A model generated the notes under the pieces. It was not told the origin of the DNA. It was given only the letters and a program-made list of their open reading frames with translations, and did not search any database. DNA of 9,695 bases from an uncultured Ruminococcus sp. (lineage in GTDB: Bacteria > Bacillota > Clostridia > Oscillospirales > Acutalibacteraceae). Below, in pieces: positions 1-7,901 of the stretch. The stretch is from positions 1-9,695 of the forward strand of contig CACYDD010000414.1 in the NCBI GenBank assembly GCA_902773065.1, given 5' to 3'. The position numbers and the translations under genes were made by a program. Numbering within the stretch: the first letter of the stretch is position 1; each line of letters begins with the position of its first letter.

Positions 1-1
1 C

Positions 2-1234
2 AGGGAAAGAATGAACCTAAGTTTGGTCGTTTGCCATGTCAATCATATGCTCAGAGGCTTGGAAGCAGACAGGGATGAAACATTTGTAAGAGAGCTATGC
101 GAAAAGAATGACGTGGAATTCCGTTTGCTTAAAATTGACGTTGCCGGAGAATCGAAAAAACGAAAATTGGGAACAGAACAATGCGGAAGAGATATCCGAT
201 ACGCATTCTTTGAGGAAATTGCAAAAGAGTCTGATGCAAAAATTGCCACGGCACATACTGCTTCCGATAATGCTGAAACAGTCATTTTCAATCTGACTCG
301 AGGATGCGGAGTAAGAGGGCTGTGTGGTATTCCTCCGGTAAGAGGTAATATCATACGTCCGCTGATTGAAGTGACAAGAGAAGAGGTAGAGGAATATTGC
401 CGAAATAAAGGCTTTTTATTTGTAACGGACAGTACCAATCTGACAAGAGAATACACAAGAAACAGGATTCGTCTTGATGTGATACCTATATTAAAAACAA
501 TCAATCCTGCTTTTGAAAAGACAATTTTGAGAATGTCGGATAATTCAAGATGTAATGTCGATCACCTTTACAGTCAGGCAAAATGCGGATTATTAAGAGC
601 TTTGATAAAAAACGAATTTGGAAAAATATATAAAGCTGAAATACTTTACAGCTTAGATGAAGCAGTTTTTGCCGAAGCCGTATCAATTATGGTTCAAGAA
701 TTTGGTGTTACTCCCGAAGCAAAACATATTAAATTGATAAGGGAGATTACCAAAAATTCAGGAGCTGTTGAGATAAAAGACAATATTTATGCAGTTTCGG
801 AACAGGGATATCTGAGAATAATAAAGAAGAAAGATGCCGTATTGACAGAACCTGTGCCTTTTGATGGTTGCGAAACTGTGGTAATAAGTGATAAAAAAAT
901 AACGCTTTTAAAAATGAATATAGATGAATTTCACAACCGTAAAAAAAATAACAAATTTCTGTATCATAATTCGCTGGATTATGATACAATACCTATGTCA
1001 GCTTTATTCAGGTGCAGGAAAAGCGGAGATATTTTCAGACCGCCGAAACGTAATGTGACGAAAACGCTGAAAAAGCTGTTTAATGAATTGAAGATCCCAA
1101 AAGAGCAAAGAGACGGTATTATCGTTCTGGCAGACGGCTCGGATATTCTCTGGATAGAAGGAATTGGGGCTGATGCAGAACATCAGGTGGGTAGTAAGAC
1201 CCAAAATGTTGCTCTGATCGAATGGGATCTGTAA
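2..1234 (+). CDS. tilS: tRNA(Ile)-lysidine synthase TilS, 5' end missing
   Basis: TilS joins lysine to C34 of the CAU-anticodon tRNA-Ile using ATP, so that the tRNA reads AUA as Ile instead of Met; it is an essential cytosolic enzyme. The frame is open to the window edge (codons 2-10 read R-E-R before the first ATG at 11), and the family's N-terminal SGGxDS P-loop is absent, so the true start lies upstream and the ATG at 11 is internal. Visible family segments are the CHVNHMLRG strand, the TAHTASDNAET segment, the NLTRGCGVRGLCGIPP region, and the DSTNLTREYTRNRIR segment that ends the N-terminal catalytic domain. The C-terminal part carries SGDIFRPP and a KTLKKLFNELKIP helix followed by WIEGIG, typical of the TilS C-terminal tRNA-binding domain. 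hpt follows after 21 nt, the same order as in Bacillus. Identification is firm; only the extent upstream is unknown. Confidence 0.96.
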   Translation, partial: RERMNLSLVVCHVNHMLRGLEADRDETFVRELCEKNDVEFRLLKIDVAGESKKRKLGTEQCGRDIRYAFFEEIAKESDAKIATAHTASDNAETVIFNLTRGCGVRGLCGIPPVRGNIIRPLIEVTREEVEEYCRNKGFLFVTDSTNLTREYTRNRIRLDVIPILKTINPAFEKTILRMSDNSRCNVDHLYSQAKCGLLRALIKNEFGKIYKAEILYSLDEAVFAEAVSIMVQEFGVTPEAKHIKLIREITKNSGAVEIKDNIYAVSEQGYLRIIKKKDAVLTEPVPFDGCETVVISDKKITLLKMNIDEFHNRKKNNKFLYHNSLDYDTIPMSALFRCRKSGDIFRPPKRNVTKTLKKLFNELKIPKEQRDGIIVLADGSDILWIEGIGADAEHQVGSKTQNVALIEWDL

Positions 1235-1255
1235 TTCCCGAAAGGAAGGAAATAA

Positions 1256-1801
1256 ATGCATAGTGACGTTCAAAGGATCTTGTACAGTGAACAGGAACTT
1301 TCTGCTATTACCGACAGGATCGCAGAAAAAATTAATGAAGATTATCAGGGTCGGCAGCTTGTGGTTGTCGGCATACTGAAAGGCAGCGTTGTTTTCCTTG
1401 CCGATCTTTTCAGGAAATTGACGGTTGACTGTACCCTTGATTTTATGGCAGCTTCCAGCTATGGAAATTCTGCTGTATCAAGCGGAGAGGTGAAAATCAC
1501 GAAGGATATTTCGACAGATATCCGGAACAAGGATGTGCTGATCGTCGAAGATATTCTCGATACGGGAAATACACTAAGTTACATAAAAAAATATTTAGGC
1601 TCTTTTTCTCCTTCTTCGGTGAAGATCTGCACTTTGTTTGACAAGCCGTGCAGGAGGCTCAAGCCTATCACTCCGGATTATTACGGAGCGGCTATTGAAG
1701 ATCTGTTCATTGTCGGCTATGGTCTTGACTATGCTGAAAGATACAGAAATCTTCCTTATGTCGGCGTACTGAAACCGGAAACATATAATCTGACAGTCTG
1801 A
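1256..1801 (+). CDS. hpt: hypoxanthine phosphoribosyltransferase
   Basis: This purine-salvage enzyme transfers the phosphoribosyl group of PRPP to hypoxanthine (and usually guanine), giving IMP or GMP in the cytosol. At 181 residues it has normal bacterial length. Visible motifs are GILKGS at residues 39-44 (PPi-binding loop), SSYG at 67-70 (flexible active-site loop), the PRPP motif EDILDTGNT at 98-106 with its acidic pair E98-D99, and the C-terminal GYGLDYAERYRNLPY segment starting at 154, which contacts the purine. The ATG at 1256 follows an AAGGAAGG-type ribosome binding site (about 1242-1249) at a good distance. It lies between tilS and ftsH, where Bacillus also carries it, and is probably cotranscribed with both. 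Whether the enzyme also uses xanthine cannot be told from sequence. Confidence 0.97.
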   Translation: MHSDVQRILYSEQELSAITDRIAEKINEDYQGRQLVVVGILKGSVVFLADLFRKLTVDCTLDFMAASSYGNSAVSSGEVKITKDISTDIRNKDVLIVEDILDTGNTLSYIKKYLGSFSPSSVKICTLFDKPCRRLKPITPDYYGAAIEDLFIVGYGLDYAERYRNLPYVGVLKPETYNLTV

Positions 1802-1810
1802 TGAAAAAAT

Positions 1811-1820
1811 AAAGGAGTGA
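1811..1820 (+). promoter_or_regulatory. ribosome binding site that selects the TTG start of ftsH
   Basis: AAAGGAGTGA is a near-perfect Shine-Dalgarno sequence placed 7 nt before the TTG at 1828. It lies just after the hpt stop and supports the non-ATG start, since the residues that follow directly form the expected short cytoplasmic tail and first membrane helix of FtsH. Confidence 0.8.
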
Positions 1821-1827
1821 CGATCAC

Positions 1828-3711
1828 TTGGATAACAAGAAAACTATTCGCAACCTCATCATTTATCTGGGAATACCGATTCTGCTGATCATCATCATAT
1901 CGGTATTTTTCTCAATGCAGCCAAAGGAGGAACATGCAACATCTGAAATCATTTATCTTTTCAAGGATAATAAGGTTCAGGAGTACACACTCGACTTCGG
2001 TACAGGTGAACTGGAAATTGTCAAGACAGACAATAAAAAGGTGGAAACTTCTGTAGCGAGTATTACACATTTTCTTGATGCCATTGATCCTTATGTACAG
2101 GCTTATAACGAGAAAAACGAAAAGGAACCGATGAAATTTACATGGAAACAGGCAACGGATAATTCCTTCTGGTTCAACCTGCTGCCTGAGGTAATTCTCA
2201 TTGTTTTGTTCATTGTGGTATGGCTGTATTTCATGCGCAGACTGTCCAATGGTCTGGGGGATGCAGGTCGGTCTCTGACCTTTGGGAAGGCGAAAATTAA
2301 AAGTGTCAATGACGAAAAGCGGAAAACAACTTTTGCTGATGTGGCAGGTGCAGACGAGGAAAAAGAGGAACTGCGTGAGATCGTGGAGTTCCTGAAAGAC
2401 CCAAAAAAATATAATGAACTTGGTGCAAGAATTCCGAAGGGCGTATTGCTTGTCGGTCCTCCGGGTACCGGTAAGACCTTGCTGGCAAGAGCTGTTGCAG
2501 GCGAAGCAGGCGTACAGTTCTTCTCGATTTCAGGTTCTGACTTTGTAGAAATGTTTGTCGGTGTTGGTGCTTCAAGAGTAAGAGATCTGTTTGATCAGGC
2601 AAAGAAAAGCTCTCCTTGTATCATCTTTATCGATGAGATTGATGCTGTCGGAAGACAGAGAGGTGCAGGTCTTGGCGGCGGACATGACGAGCGTGAACAG
2701 ACACTGAACCAGCTGCTTGTTGAGATGGATGGTTTTGGTGCTAATGAGGGTGTTATCATGATCGCAGCAACGAACCGCCCCGATATTCTTGACCCTGCGC
2801 TGATGAGACCGGGTCGTTTTGACAGACAGGTTATCGTTGGCCGTCCCGATATCAAGGGAAGAGAAGAGATCCTCAAGGTGCACGCAAAAGGCAAGCCGCT
2901 TGCACCGGATGTCAATTTGAAAACGATTGCAAAATCAACCGCAGGATTCACAGGCGCTGACCTTGAAAACTTGCTGAACGAAGCAGCACTTCTTGCTGCA
3001 AGAAGAGATCTGAAAGCAATCACGATGAGGGAAGTGGAAGAAGCTACCATCAAAGTTGTTGTGGGTACAGAAAAGAAATCAAGAGTCATGTCCGATAAGG
3101 AAAAGAAGCTGACAGCTTATCATGAAGCAGGTCATGCGATCGCAACTTATTTCAGTCCGACACAGGATCCTGTTCATCAGATCTCTATTATACCGAGAGG
3201 TATGGCAGGTGGCTTTACGATGTCTTTGCCGTCTGAGGACAGAAGCTATCGTTCAAGAAACGAAATGCTGGAAGAGATCGTTGTTCTTCTCGGCGGACGT
3301 GTTGCCGAAGCTTTGATTCTCGGTGATATCTCAACAGGTGCTTCTAATGATATTGAAAGAGCGACTAACCTTGTTTTTTCAATGATCACGAAATACGGTA
3401 TGAGTGAAAAACTCGGTCCGATCACCTATGGTTCATCTGACGGTGAAGTTTTCCTTGGTAAGGAATTCGGTCACAATAAAACCTATTCCGAGGAAACGGC
3501 AGCAGAGATTGATGCAGAGGTAAAGGATTACATTACCACAGGATACCGTAAAACAGAAGAAATTCTGAAAGAGCATACGCCTGAGCTTCATAAGATAGCA
3601 CAATTCCTGTTTGAACATGAAAAAATGTCATCCGAGCAGTTTGAATGTGCAATGGAAGGCAAGCCGATTCCTGTCGATGAAGATGATGAGGATGAGGACG
3701 AAGAATCTTGA
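1828..3711 (+). CDS. ftsH: ATP-dependent zinc metalloprotease FtsH
   Basis: FtsH is a membrane-anchored hexameric AAA+ protease that unfolds and degrades membrane proteins and short-lived cytosolic regulators. The 627-residue length is typical. Membrane helices span about residues 9-28 and 115-136, flanking an extracytoplasmic domain of roughly 85 residues. The AAA+ module shows Walker A GPPGTGKT (210-217), the pore motif FVG shortly after it, Walker B FIDE ending at E270, and the second region of homology with arginine fingers R330 and R333. The protease domain has the zinc motif HEAGH (H432, E433, H436), and D508 in NDIERAT is the likely third zinc ligand. The last dozen residues are almost all acidic, a common feature of FtsH tails. 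Translation starts at TTG. A hairpin follows the gene before uvrA. No defect is visible and identification is firm. Confidence 0.98.
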   Translation: MDNKKTIRNLIIYLGIPILLIIIISVFFSMQPKEEHATSEIIYLFKDNKVQEYTLDFGTGELEIVKTDNKKVETSVASITHFLDAIDPYVQAYNEKNEKEPMKFTWKQATDNSFWFNLLPEVILIVLFIVVWLYFMRRLSNGLGDAGRSLTFGKAKIKSVNDEKRKTTFADVAGADEEKEELREIVEFLKDPKKYNELGARIPKGVLLVGPPGTGKTLLARAVAGEAGVQFFSISGSDFVEMFVGVGASRVRDLFDQAKKSSPCIIFIDEIDAVGRQRGAGLGGGHDEREQTLNQLLVEMDGFGANEGVIMIAATNRPDILDPALMRPGRFDRQVIVGRPDIKGREEILKVHAKGKPLAPDVNLKTIAKSTAGFTGADLENLLNEAALLAARRDLKAITMREVEEATIKVVVGTEKKSRVMSDKEKKLTAYHEAGHAIATYFSPTQDPVHQISIIPRGMAGGFTMSLPSEDRSYRSRNEMLEEIVVLLGGRVAEALILGDISTGASNDIERATNLVFSMITKYGMSEKLGPITYGSSDGEVFLGKEFGHNKTYSEETAAEIDAEVKDYITTGYRKTEEILKEHTPELHKIAQFLFEHEKMSSEQFECAMEGKPIPVDEDDEDEDEES

Positions 3712-3740
3712 TTGAAAGCGAAGATACAAATAATGCTGTT

Positions 3741-3766
3741 CAAGGAGTGCATTTCTGCACTCCTTG
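3741..3766 (+). terminator. perfect 10-bp hairpin between ftsH and uvrA (possible weak terminator or attenuator)
   Basis: CAAGGAGTGC (3741-3750) and GCACTCCTTG (3757-3766) are exact reverse complements around a 6-nt loop. The stem is strong, but the downstream tract TGTTGTAAAT is only moderately T-rich, so this could be a leaky terminator, an RNA-processing or stability element, or an attenuator that sets uvrA below ftsH. The left arm contains an AAGGAG Shine-Dalgarno-like sequence with no start codon in place, and the right arm contains the anti-Shine-Dalgarno CTCCTT. Confidence 0.5.
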
Positions 3767-3789
3767 TGTTGTAAATCACGGAGGATAAA

Positions 3790-6612
3790 ATGGCATTCAA
3801 AAAAATTGTTGTGAAAGGTGCTCGTGAGCATAATCTGAAAAATATCAGTGTGGAAATTCCCAGAGATGAGCTTGTGGTAATGACAGGGCTTTCGGGTTCG
3901 GGAAAATCCTCGCTGGCTTTTGATACATTGTATGCAGAAGGACAAAGAAGATATGTGGAATCACTTTCATCATATGCAAGAATGTTTCTTGGTCAGATGG
4001 ATAAGCCTGATGTGGATAGTATTGACGGACTTTCTCCGGCAATTTCCATTGATCAGAAAACAACATCAAAAAATCCACGTTCCACAGTGGGAACAGTAAC
4101 AGAAATTTATGATTATCTGCGTCTGATGTATGCAAGGATCGGCATACCGCATTGTCCTGTCTGCGGCAGAGAAATCAAGCAGCAGACAGTAGATCAGATC
4201 ACCGATAAGGTCATGGAGCTTCCCGAAAGAACAAAAATACAGGTTCTTGCCCCTGTTGTCAGGGCAAAAAAGGGTCAGCATCAGAAAGAGCTGGAGACTG
4301 CTTCCAAAAGCGGTTTTGTGCGTGCGAGAGTGGACGGCATCATTTATGATCTTTCGGAAAAAATCGAACTGGAAAAAAATAAAAAGCATAATATAGAGAT
4401 CGTCGTGGATAGACTTGTCATCAAGCCCGATATCAGGTCAAGACTGGCGGATTCCGTTGAAACTGCTTCCAAGCTTGCAGGAGGACTTTGTATTGTTTCT
4501 GTAATAGATGGCGAAGATACTATGTATTCCCAGAATTATGCCTGCCCGGAACATGGTATCAGTATGGATGAGTTAAGCCCGAGAATGTTTTCATTCAATA
4601 ACCCTTTCGGTGCTTGTAAGAAATGTACAGGACTTGGCGTATTTATGAAAATCGATATCAACCGCATTTTACCTGATATGAGCAAATCGGTGCGTCAGGG
4701 TGCGATCAAGGGCAGCGGCTGGGCAATGGAGGGCAGTTCCATTGCAACAATGTATTTTGAAGCTCTGGCAAAAAAATATAACTTCTCCCTTGATGCACCG
4801 CTTGAAACACTTTCGGGTGAAGTGATCGATATTCTTCTTTATGGAACAAAGGGAGAAAAAATCACAGTTCAGAGAAGAAGCGAATATGGCAGCGGCACAT
4901 ATAAAACGGAATTTGAGGGAATCATCAATAATCTCGAACGCCGTTTCCGTGAAACACAAAGTGCATGGATCAAATCGGAAATTGAAAGCTATATGTCGGC
5001 TGTTCCATGTGATGCCTGCAAAGGAAAACGGCTTTCCCCCGAAAGTCTTGCCGTAACGGTCGGAGGCATGAATATCAGTGAATTTTGTGATATGTCTGTT
5101 GAAAATGCACTTCAGTTTGTCAAAGAGGCAAAGCTGACCGAAAGAGAAAAGCTGATTGCAAAGGCAATCACCAAGGAAATCGACAGCCGGTTGAATTTCC
5201 TGAACAGTGTAGGACTTTCCTATCTGACACTTTCACGTTCGGCAGGAACGCTTTCGGGCGGCGAAAGCCAGAGAATCAGACTGGCAACACAGATCGGTTC
5301 ATCGCTGTCGGGGGTATTGTATATTTTGGATGAACCAAGTATCGGACTTCATCAGAGAGATAATGATAAGCTGATTGCCACTTTAAAAAATCTGCGTGAC
5401 CTCGGCAATACCGTTATCGTTGTAGAACATGATGAAGATACTATGTATGCAGCGGATCATATTATTGACATCGGTCCGGGGGCAGGGATCCACGGCGGCG
5501 AGTTAGTATGTGCCGGAACAGTTGATGAGATCAAACAGTGTGAGCGTTCCGTTACTGGTCAGTATCTGAGCAAAAACAAGTTTATCCCCGTACCTTCTGA
5601 AAGACGAAAGGGTAACGGCAATAAACTGAGTGTTAAAGGTGCTTATCAGAATAATCTGAAAAAAATCAATGTAGATTTTCCGCTGGGAAAATTTATTTGT
5701 GTGACAGGTGTTTCGGGTTCGGGAAAATCCTCGCTTGTGAATGAGATACTTTATAAGCAGCTTGCTTCTGATCTCAATAAGGCAAGACCCGTTCCCGTAT
5801 GCTGTAAAAAAATTACAGGTGTAGAAAATCTTGATAAAGTCATTGATATCAATCAGTCGCCCATCGGCAGAACACCACGTTCCAATCCTGCCACTTATAC
5901 AGGGGTATTTACGGATATCAGAGAACTTTTTGCACAGACAAACGAAGCGAAAATGAGAGGATTCAAAGCCAACCGATTCTCTTTCAATGTCAAGGGCGGC
6001 AGATGTGAAGCTTGTCAGGGCGACGGTATTTTAAAAATTGAAATGCACTTTCTTCCTGATGTATATGTACCCTGTGAGGTTTGCGGCGGCAAACGCTACA
6101 GCAGGGAAACACTGGAGGTAAAATATAAAGGAAAGTCTATTTATGATGTGCTTGAAATGACCGTTGAAGAAGGCTGTGAATTTTTTGAAAACCAGCAGAA
6201 AATATACAATAAGCTGAAAACGCTGAAAGATGTAGGGCTTGGTTATATCAAGATCGGTCAGCCGTCCACAACGCTTTCAGGCGGTGAGGCTCAGCGTATC
6301 AAGCTTGCAACAGAGCTGTCAAAACGATCAACAGGAAAAACGATCTATATTCTTGACGAGCCGACAACAGGTCTGCATATTGCTGATGTACACCGACTGA
6401 TCGATGTTCTTCAAAAATTTGTAGACGGCGGTAATACAGTTGTTGTGATCGAGCATAATCTTGACCTGATCAAAACAGCCGATCACATTATCGATCTTGG
6501 TCCCGAGGGCGGTGACGGCGGCGGAACGGTTATCGCAACAGGAACGCCCGAAGAAATAGCGGAGTGTGCCGAATCCTATACGGGTCAGTATCTGAAAAAA
6601 TATTTGAAGTGA
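3790..6612 (+). CDS. uvrA: excinuclease ABC subunit A
   Basis: UvrA is the damage-sensing ATPase of nucleotide excision repair; as a dimer it finds distorted DNA and loads UvrB. The 940-residue length is normal. It has the tandem ABC arrangement: Walker A GLSGSGKS at 33-40 and GVSGSGKS at 640-647, signatures LSGGE at 488-492 and 829-833, and Walker B ends D514-E515 and D856-E857. A CPVC pair (122, 125) precedes the UvrB-binding and insertion domains. The first zinc module reads C252-x2-H255-x20-C276-x2-C279, with His in the place where many family members have Cys. The second is a regular C739-x2-C742-x19-C762-x2-C765. The GGAGG at 3780-3784 sits 5 nt before the ATG. uvrB is not adjacent and no GAAC-N4-GTTC LexA box was seen in the gap upstream. 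The next gene starts 13 nt after the stop, so the downstream cluster probably shares its transcript. Confidence 0.98.
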   Translation: MAFKKIVVKGAREHNLKNISVEIPRDELVVMTGLSGSGKSSLAFDTLYAEGQRRYVESLSSYARMFLGQMDKPDVDSIDGLSPAISIDQKTTSKNPRSTVGTVTEIYDYLRLMYARIGIPHCPVCGREIKQQTVDQITDKVMELPERTKIQVLAPVVRAKKGQHQKELETASKSGFVRARVDGIIYDLSEKIELEKNKKHNIEIVVDRLVIKPDIRSRLADSVETASKLAGGLCIVSVIDGEDTMYSQNYACPEHGISMDELSPRMFSFNNPFGACKKCTGLGVFMKIDINRILPDMSKSVRQGAIKGSGWAMEGSSIATMYFEALAKKYNFSLDAPLETLSGEVIDILLYGTKGEKITVQRRSEYGSGTYKTEFEGIINNLERRFRETQSAWIKSEIESYMSAVPCDACKGKRLSPESLAVTVGGMNISEFCDMSVENALQFVKEAKLTEREKLIAKAITKEIDSRLNFLNSVGLSYLTLSRSAGTLSGGESQRIRLATQIGSSLSGVLYILDEPSIGLHQRDNDKLIATLKNLRDLGNTVIVVEHDEDTMYAADHIIDIGPGAGIHGGELVCAGTVDEIKQCERSVTGQYLSKNKFIPVPSERRKGNGNKLSVKGAYQNNLKKINVDFPLGKFICVTGVSGSGKSSLVNEILYKQLASDLNKARPVPVCCKKITGVENLDKVIDINQSPIGRTPRSNPATYTGVFTDIRELFAQTNEAKMRGFKANRFSFNVKGGRCEACQGDGILKIEMHFLPDVYVPCEVCGGKRYSRETLEVKYKGKSIYDVLEMTVEEGCEFFENQQKIYNKLKTLKDVGLGYIKIGQPSTTLSGGEAQRIKLATELSKRSTGKTIYILDEPTTGLHIADVHRLIDVLQKFVDGGNTVVVIEHNLDLIKTADHIIDLGPEGGDGGGTVIATGTPEEIAECAESYTGQYLKKYLK

Positions 6613-6625
6613 CGGCGGTGAAAGT

Positions 6626-7522
6626 GTGTTCGGATATTTACAGCCATTAAAGGATGAATTAAGACTGAAGGATTTTCAGCTGTATAAAAGCGTGTACTGC
6701 GGTCTTTGCCGTCATCTGGGCAAAGACTACGGTATCCTTTCACGCATGACCCTGAGCTATGACTGTACGGTTCTGGCAATGCTATCTATGTCGCTGAATC
6801 ATGAAAAATGCAGTGTGACTAAGGGACGCTGTACCTGCAATCCTGCAAAGAAATGTATGTTCTGTGACAGCGACGGCGAAAGTTTTGCACTGGCAGGTGC
6901 TGTCTCGGTCATTATGAGCTATTACAAGATGAAGGATACAATACAGGATAGCGGCTTCTTTAAGAAAACAGCAGCTTTTTTCATTAAAGCTGTGCTGCAT
7001 AGAAATTATAAAAAAGCCGCAAAGAAATATCCGAAAATTGATGAGCTCGTTTCCGATATGATGAAGCATCAGCTTGAAGCGGAAAAAAACGATGCTGGTG
7101 TTGATGTGGCGGCAGAGCCGACAGCAAAGCTGATCTCTGCACTTTGCAAAGAATTTTCTCCCAATGAATCTCAGACGAGGGTACTTGAAGTGTTCGGTTA
7201 TTTTGTCGGTCGGTGGATCTATCTGATAGATGCGGCAGACGATCTGGAAAAAGATATGAAGCATAAAAACTTCAATCCTTTCAGCACAAAAGTACAGGAA
7301 AATATCAGCGATACCATGACATACTGTAATGAAGTGCTGAATATGACAGCCTCACAGCTTGTACTGTCTTATGAGCTTCTGGAAATTGATCAGTATAAAG
7401 AAATACTTAACAATATCATCTATGCAGGAATACCATCTATGCAGAAAAAGTGTTTGTTTGATAAGTATGAGAAAACCAAAACGACAGACTATTACGAAGC
7501 ATTAACACAAAAGACGTTATAA
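6626..7522 (+). CDS. DUF5685-family protein of unknown function
   Basis: The 298-residue protein is soluble by composition and mostly helical, and matches the pattern I know as DUF5685: an MFGYLQPLKDELRLKD start, then VYCGLCRHLG and SRMTLSYD. Its role is unknown. Cysteines concentrate near the N-terminus (25, 28, 47, 62, 69, 71, 77, 80), including CxxC pairs at 25/28 and 77/80, which could bind a metal. Near residues 202-210 the motif DAADDLEKD, followed by NPF, recalls the Asp-rich Mg-diphosphate sites of class I isoprenoid synthases; that is only a resemblance. The start is GTG at 6626, in a GTGTG where a second GTG (6624) is out of frame; the ribosome site (GGCGGTGA, 6614-6621) is weak, so translation may depend on coupling to uvrA, whose stop is 13 nt upstream. 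The next gene's ribosome site overlaps this gene's stop, which argues for one operon with the TPR and J-domain genes. Confidence 0.8.
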   Translation: MFGYLQPLKDELRLKDFQLYKSVYCGLCRHLGKDYGILSRMTLSYDCTVLAMLSMSLNHEKCSVTKGRCTCNPAKKCMFCDSDGESFALAGAVSVIMSYYKMKDTIQDSGFFKKTAAFFIKAVLHRNYKKAAKKYPKIDELVSDMMKHQLEAEKNDAGVDVAAEPTAKLISALCKEFSPNESQTRVLEVFGYFVGRWIYLIDAADDLEKDMKHKNFNPFSTKVQENISDTMTYCNEVLNMTASQLVLSYELLEIDQYKEILNNIIYAGIPSMQKKCLFDKYEKTKTTDYYEALTQKTL

Positions 7523-7534
7523 GGAGCTGAAAGT

Positions 7535-7876
7535 ATGGATGAGTTTTATCAGGTAAAAGAGCTGATCAGTTCGGGACAATATGAAGAAGCGGAAAATCTT
7601 CTCATGTCCCTGCAACTAACGGAAGATCAGGCACAGTGGAATTATCTGATGGCACAGGTCTCAATGGGAAAGGGCTGGCTGGAGTATGCAACTCAATATG
7701 GTGAAAAAGCCTATCAGGCAGAACCAGAAAATGAAACATACAAGCAGTTTTATGAAACGGTTCAAAAACAGCGATCGGGAGAAAAGAAAAAGGAAGATGC
7801 CAATAATGCTGCCGAATGTTGCTTAGGTTTGTGTGAATGTTGTGTGTGTTTGACCGACTGCAATAATAATGACTAA
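7535..7876 (+). CDS. small TPR-like protein with cysteine-rich tail
   Basis: This 113-residue protein has no assigned function. Residues 7-82 form two or more TPR-like helix pairs, with YEEAENLL, GKGWLEYA and an AxPxNxxYxxFY ending typical of TPR helices. The same stretch aligns without gaps to residues 92-167 of the J-domain protein encoded next door, with 30 of 76 positions identical in my hand alignment, so the two are paralogues. After a charged linker rich in Lys and Glu, the tail from 95 to 109 holds seven cysteines (95, 96, 100, 102, 103, 105, 109) and then ends in Asn/Asp. There is no signal peptide. AAGGAG at 7521-7526 lies 8 nt before the ATG and overlaps the upstream stop. It lacks a J-domain, so it may bind the same partner as its neighbour without recruiting Hsp70; that is inference. 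Confidence 0.8.
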   Translation: MDEFYQVKELISSGQYEEAENLLMSLQLTEDQAQWNYLMAQVSMGKGWLEYATQYGEKAYQAEPENETYKQFYETVQKQRSGEKKKEDANNAAECCLGLCECCVCLTDCNNND

Positions 7877-7901
7877 TATTACATAAAAGAGGAAAAGGAA
7901 A

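Noticed and set aside
11..13. ATG at 11 as the true start of tilS
   Set aside because: The frame is open to the window edge and the N-terminal SGGxDS ATP-binding motif of the family would be missing; the gene simply enters from upstream.
2595..3089. Long minus-strand reading frames opposite ftsH and other genes (this one 164 codons)
   Set aside because: They lie opposite clear conserved genes, lack recognisable domains and ribosome sites, and have the composition of antisense shadows.
3712..3789. LexA/SOS box before uvrA
   Set aside because: uvrA is often SOS-controlled in Firmicutes, but no GAAC-N4-GTTC-like palindrome is present in this gap; a promoter further upstream cannot be excluded.
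6698..6709. Thioredoxin-like CxxC (CGLC) in the DUF5685 protein
   Set aside because: CGLC alone is not evidence; the surrounding residues do not resemble a thioredoxin fold and other cysteines nearby make metal binding more plausible.
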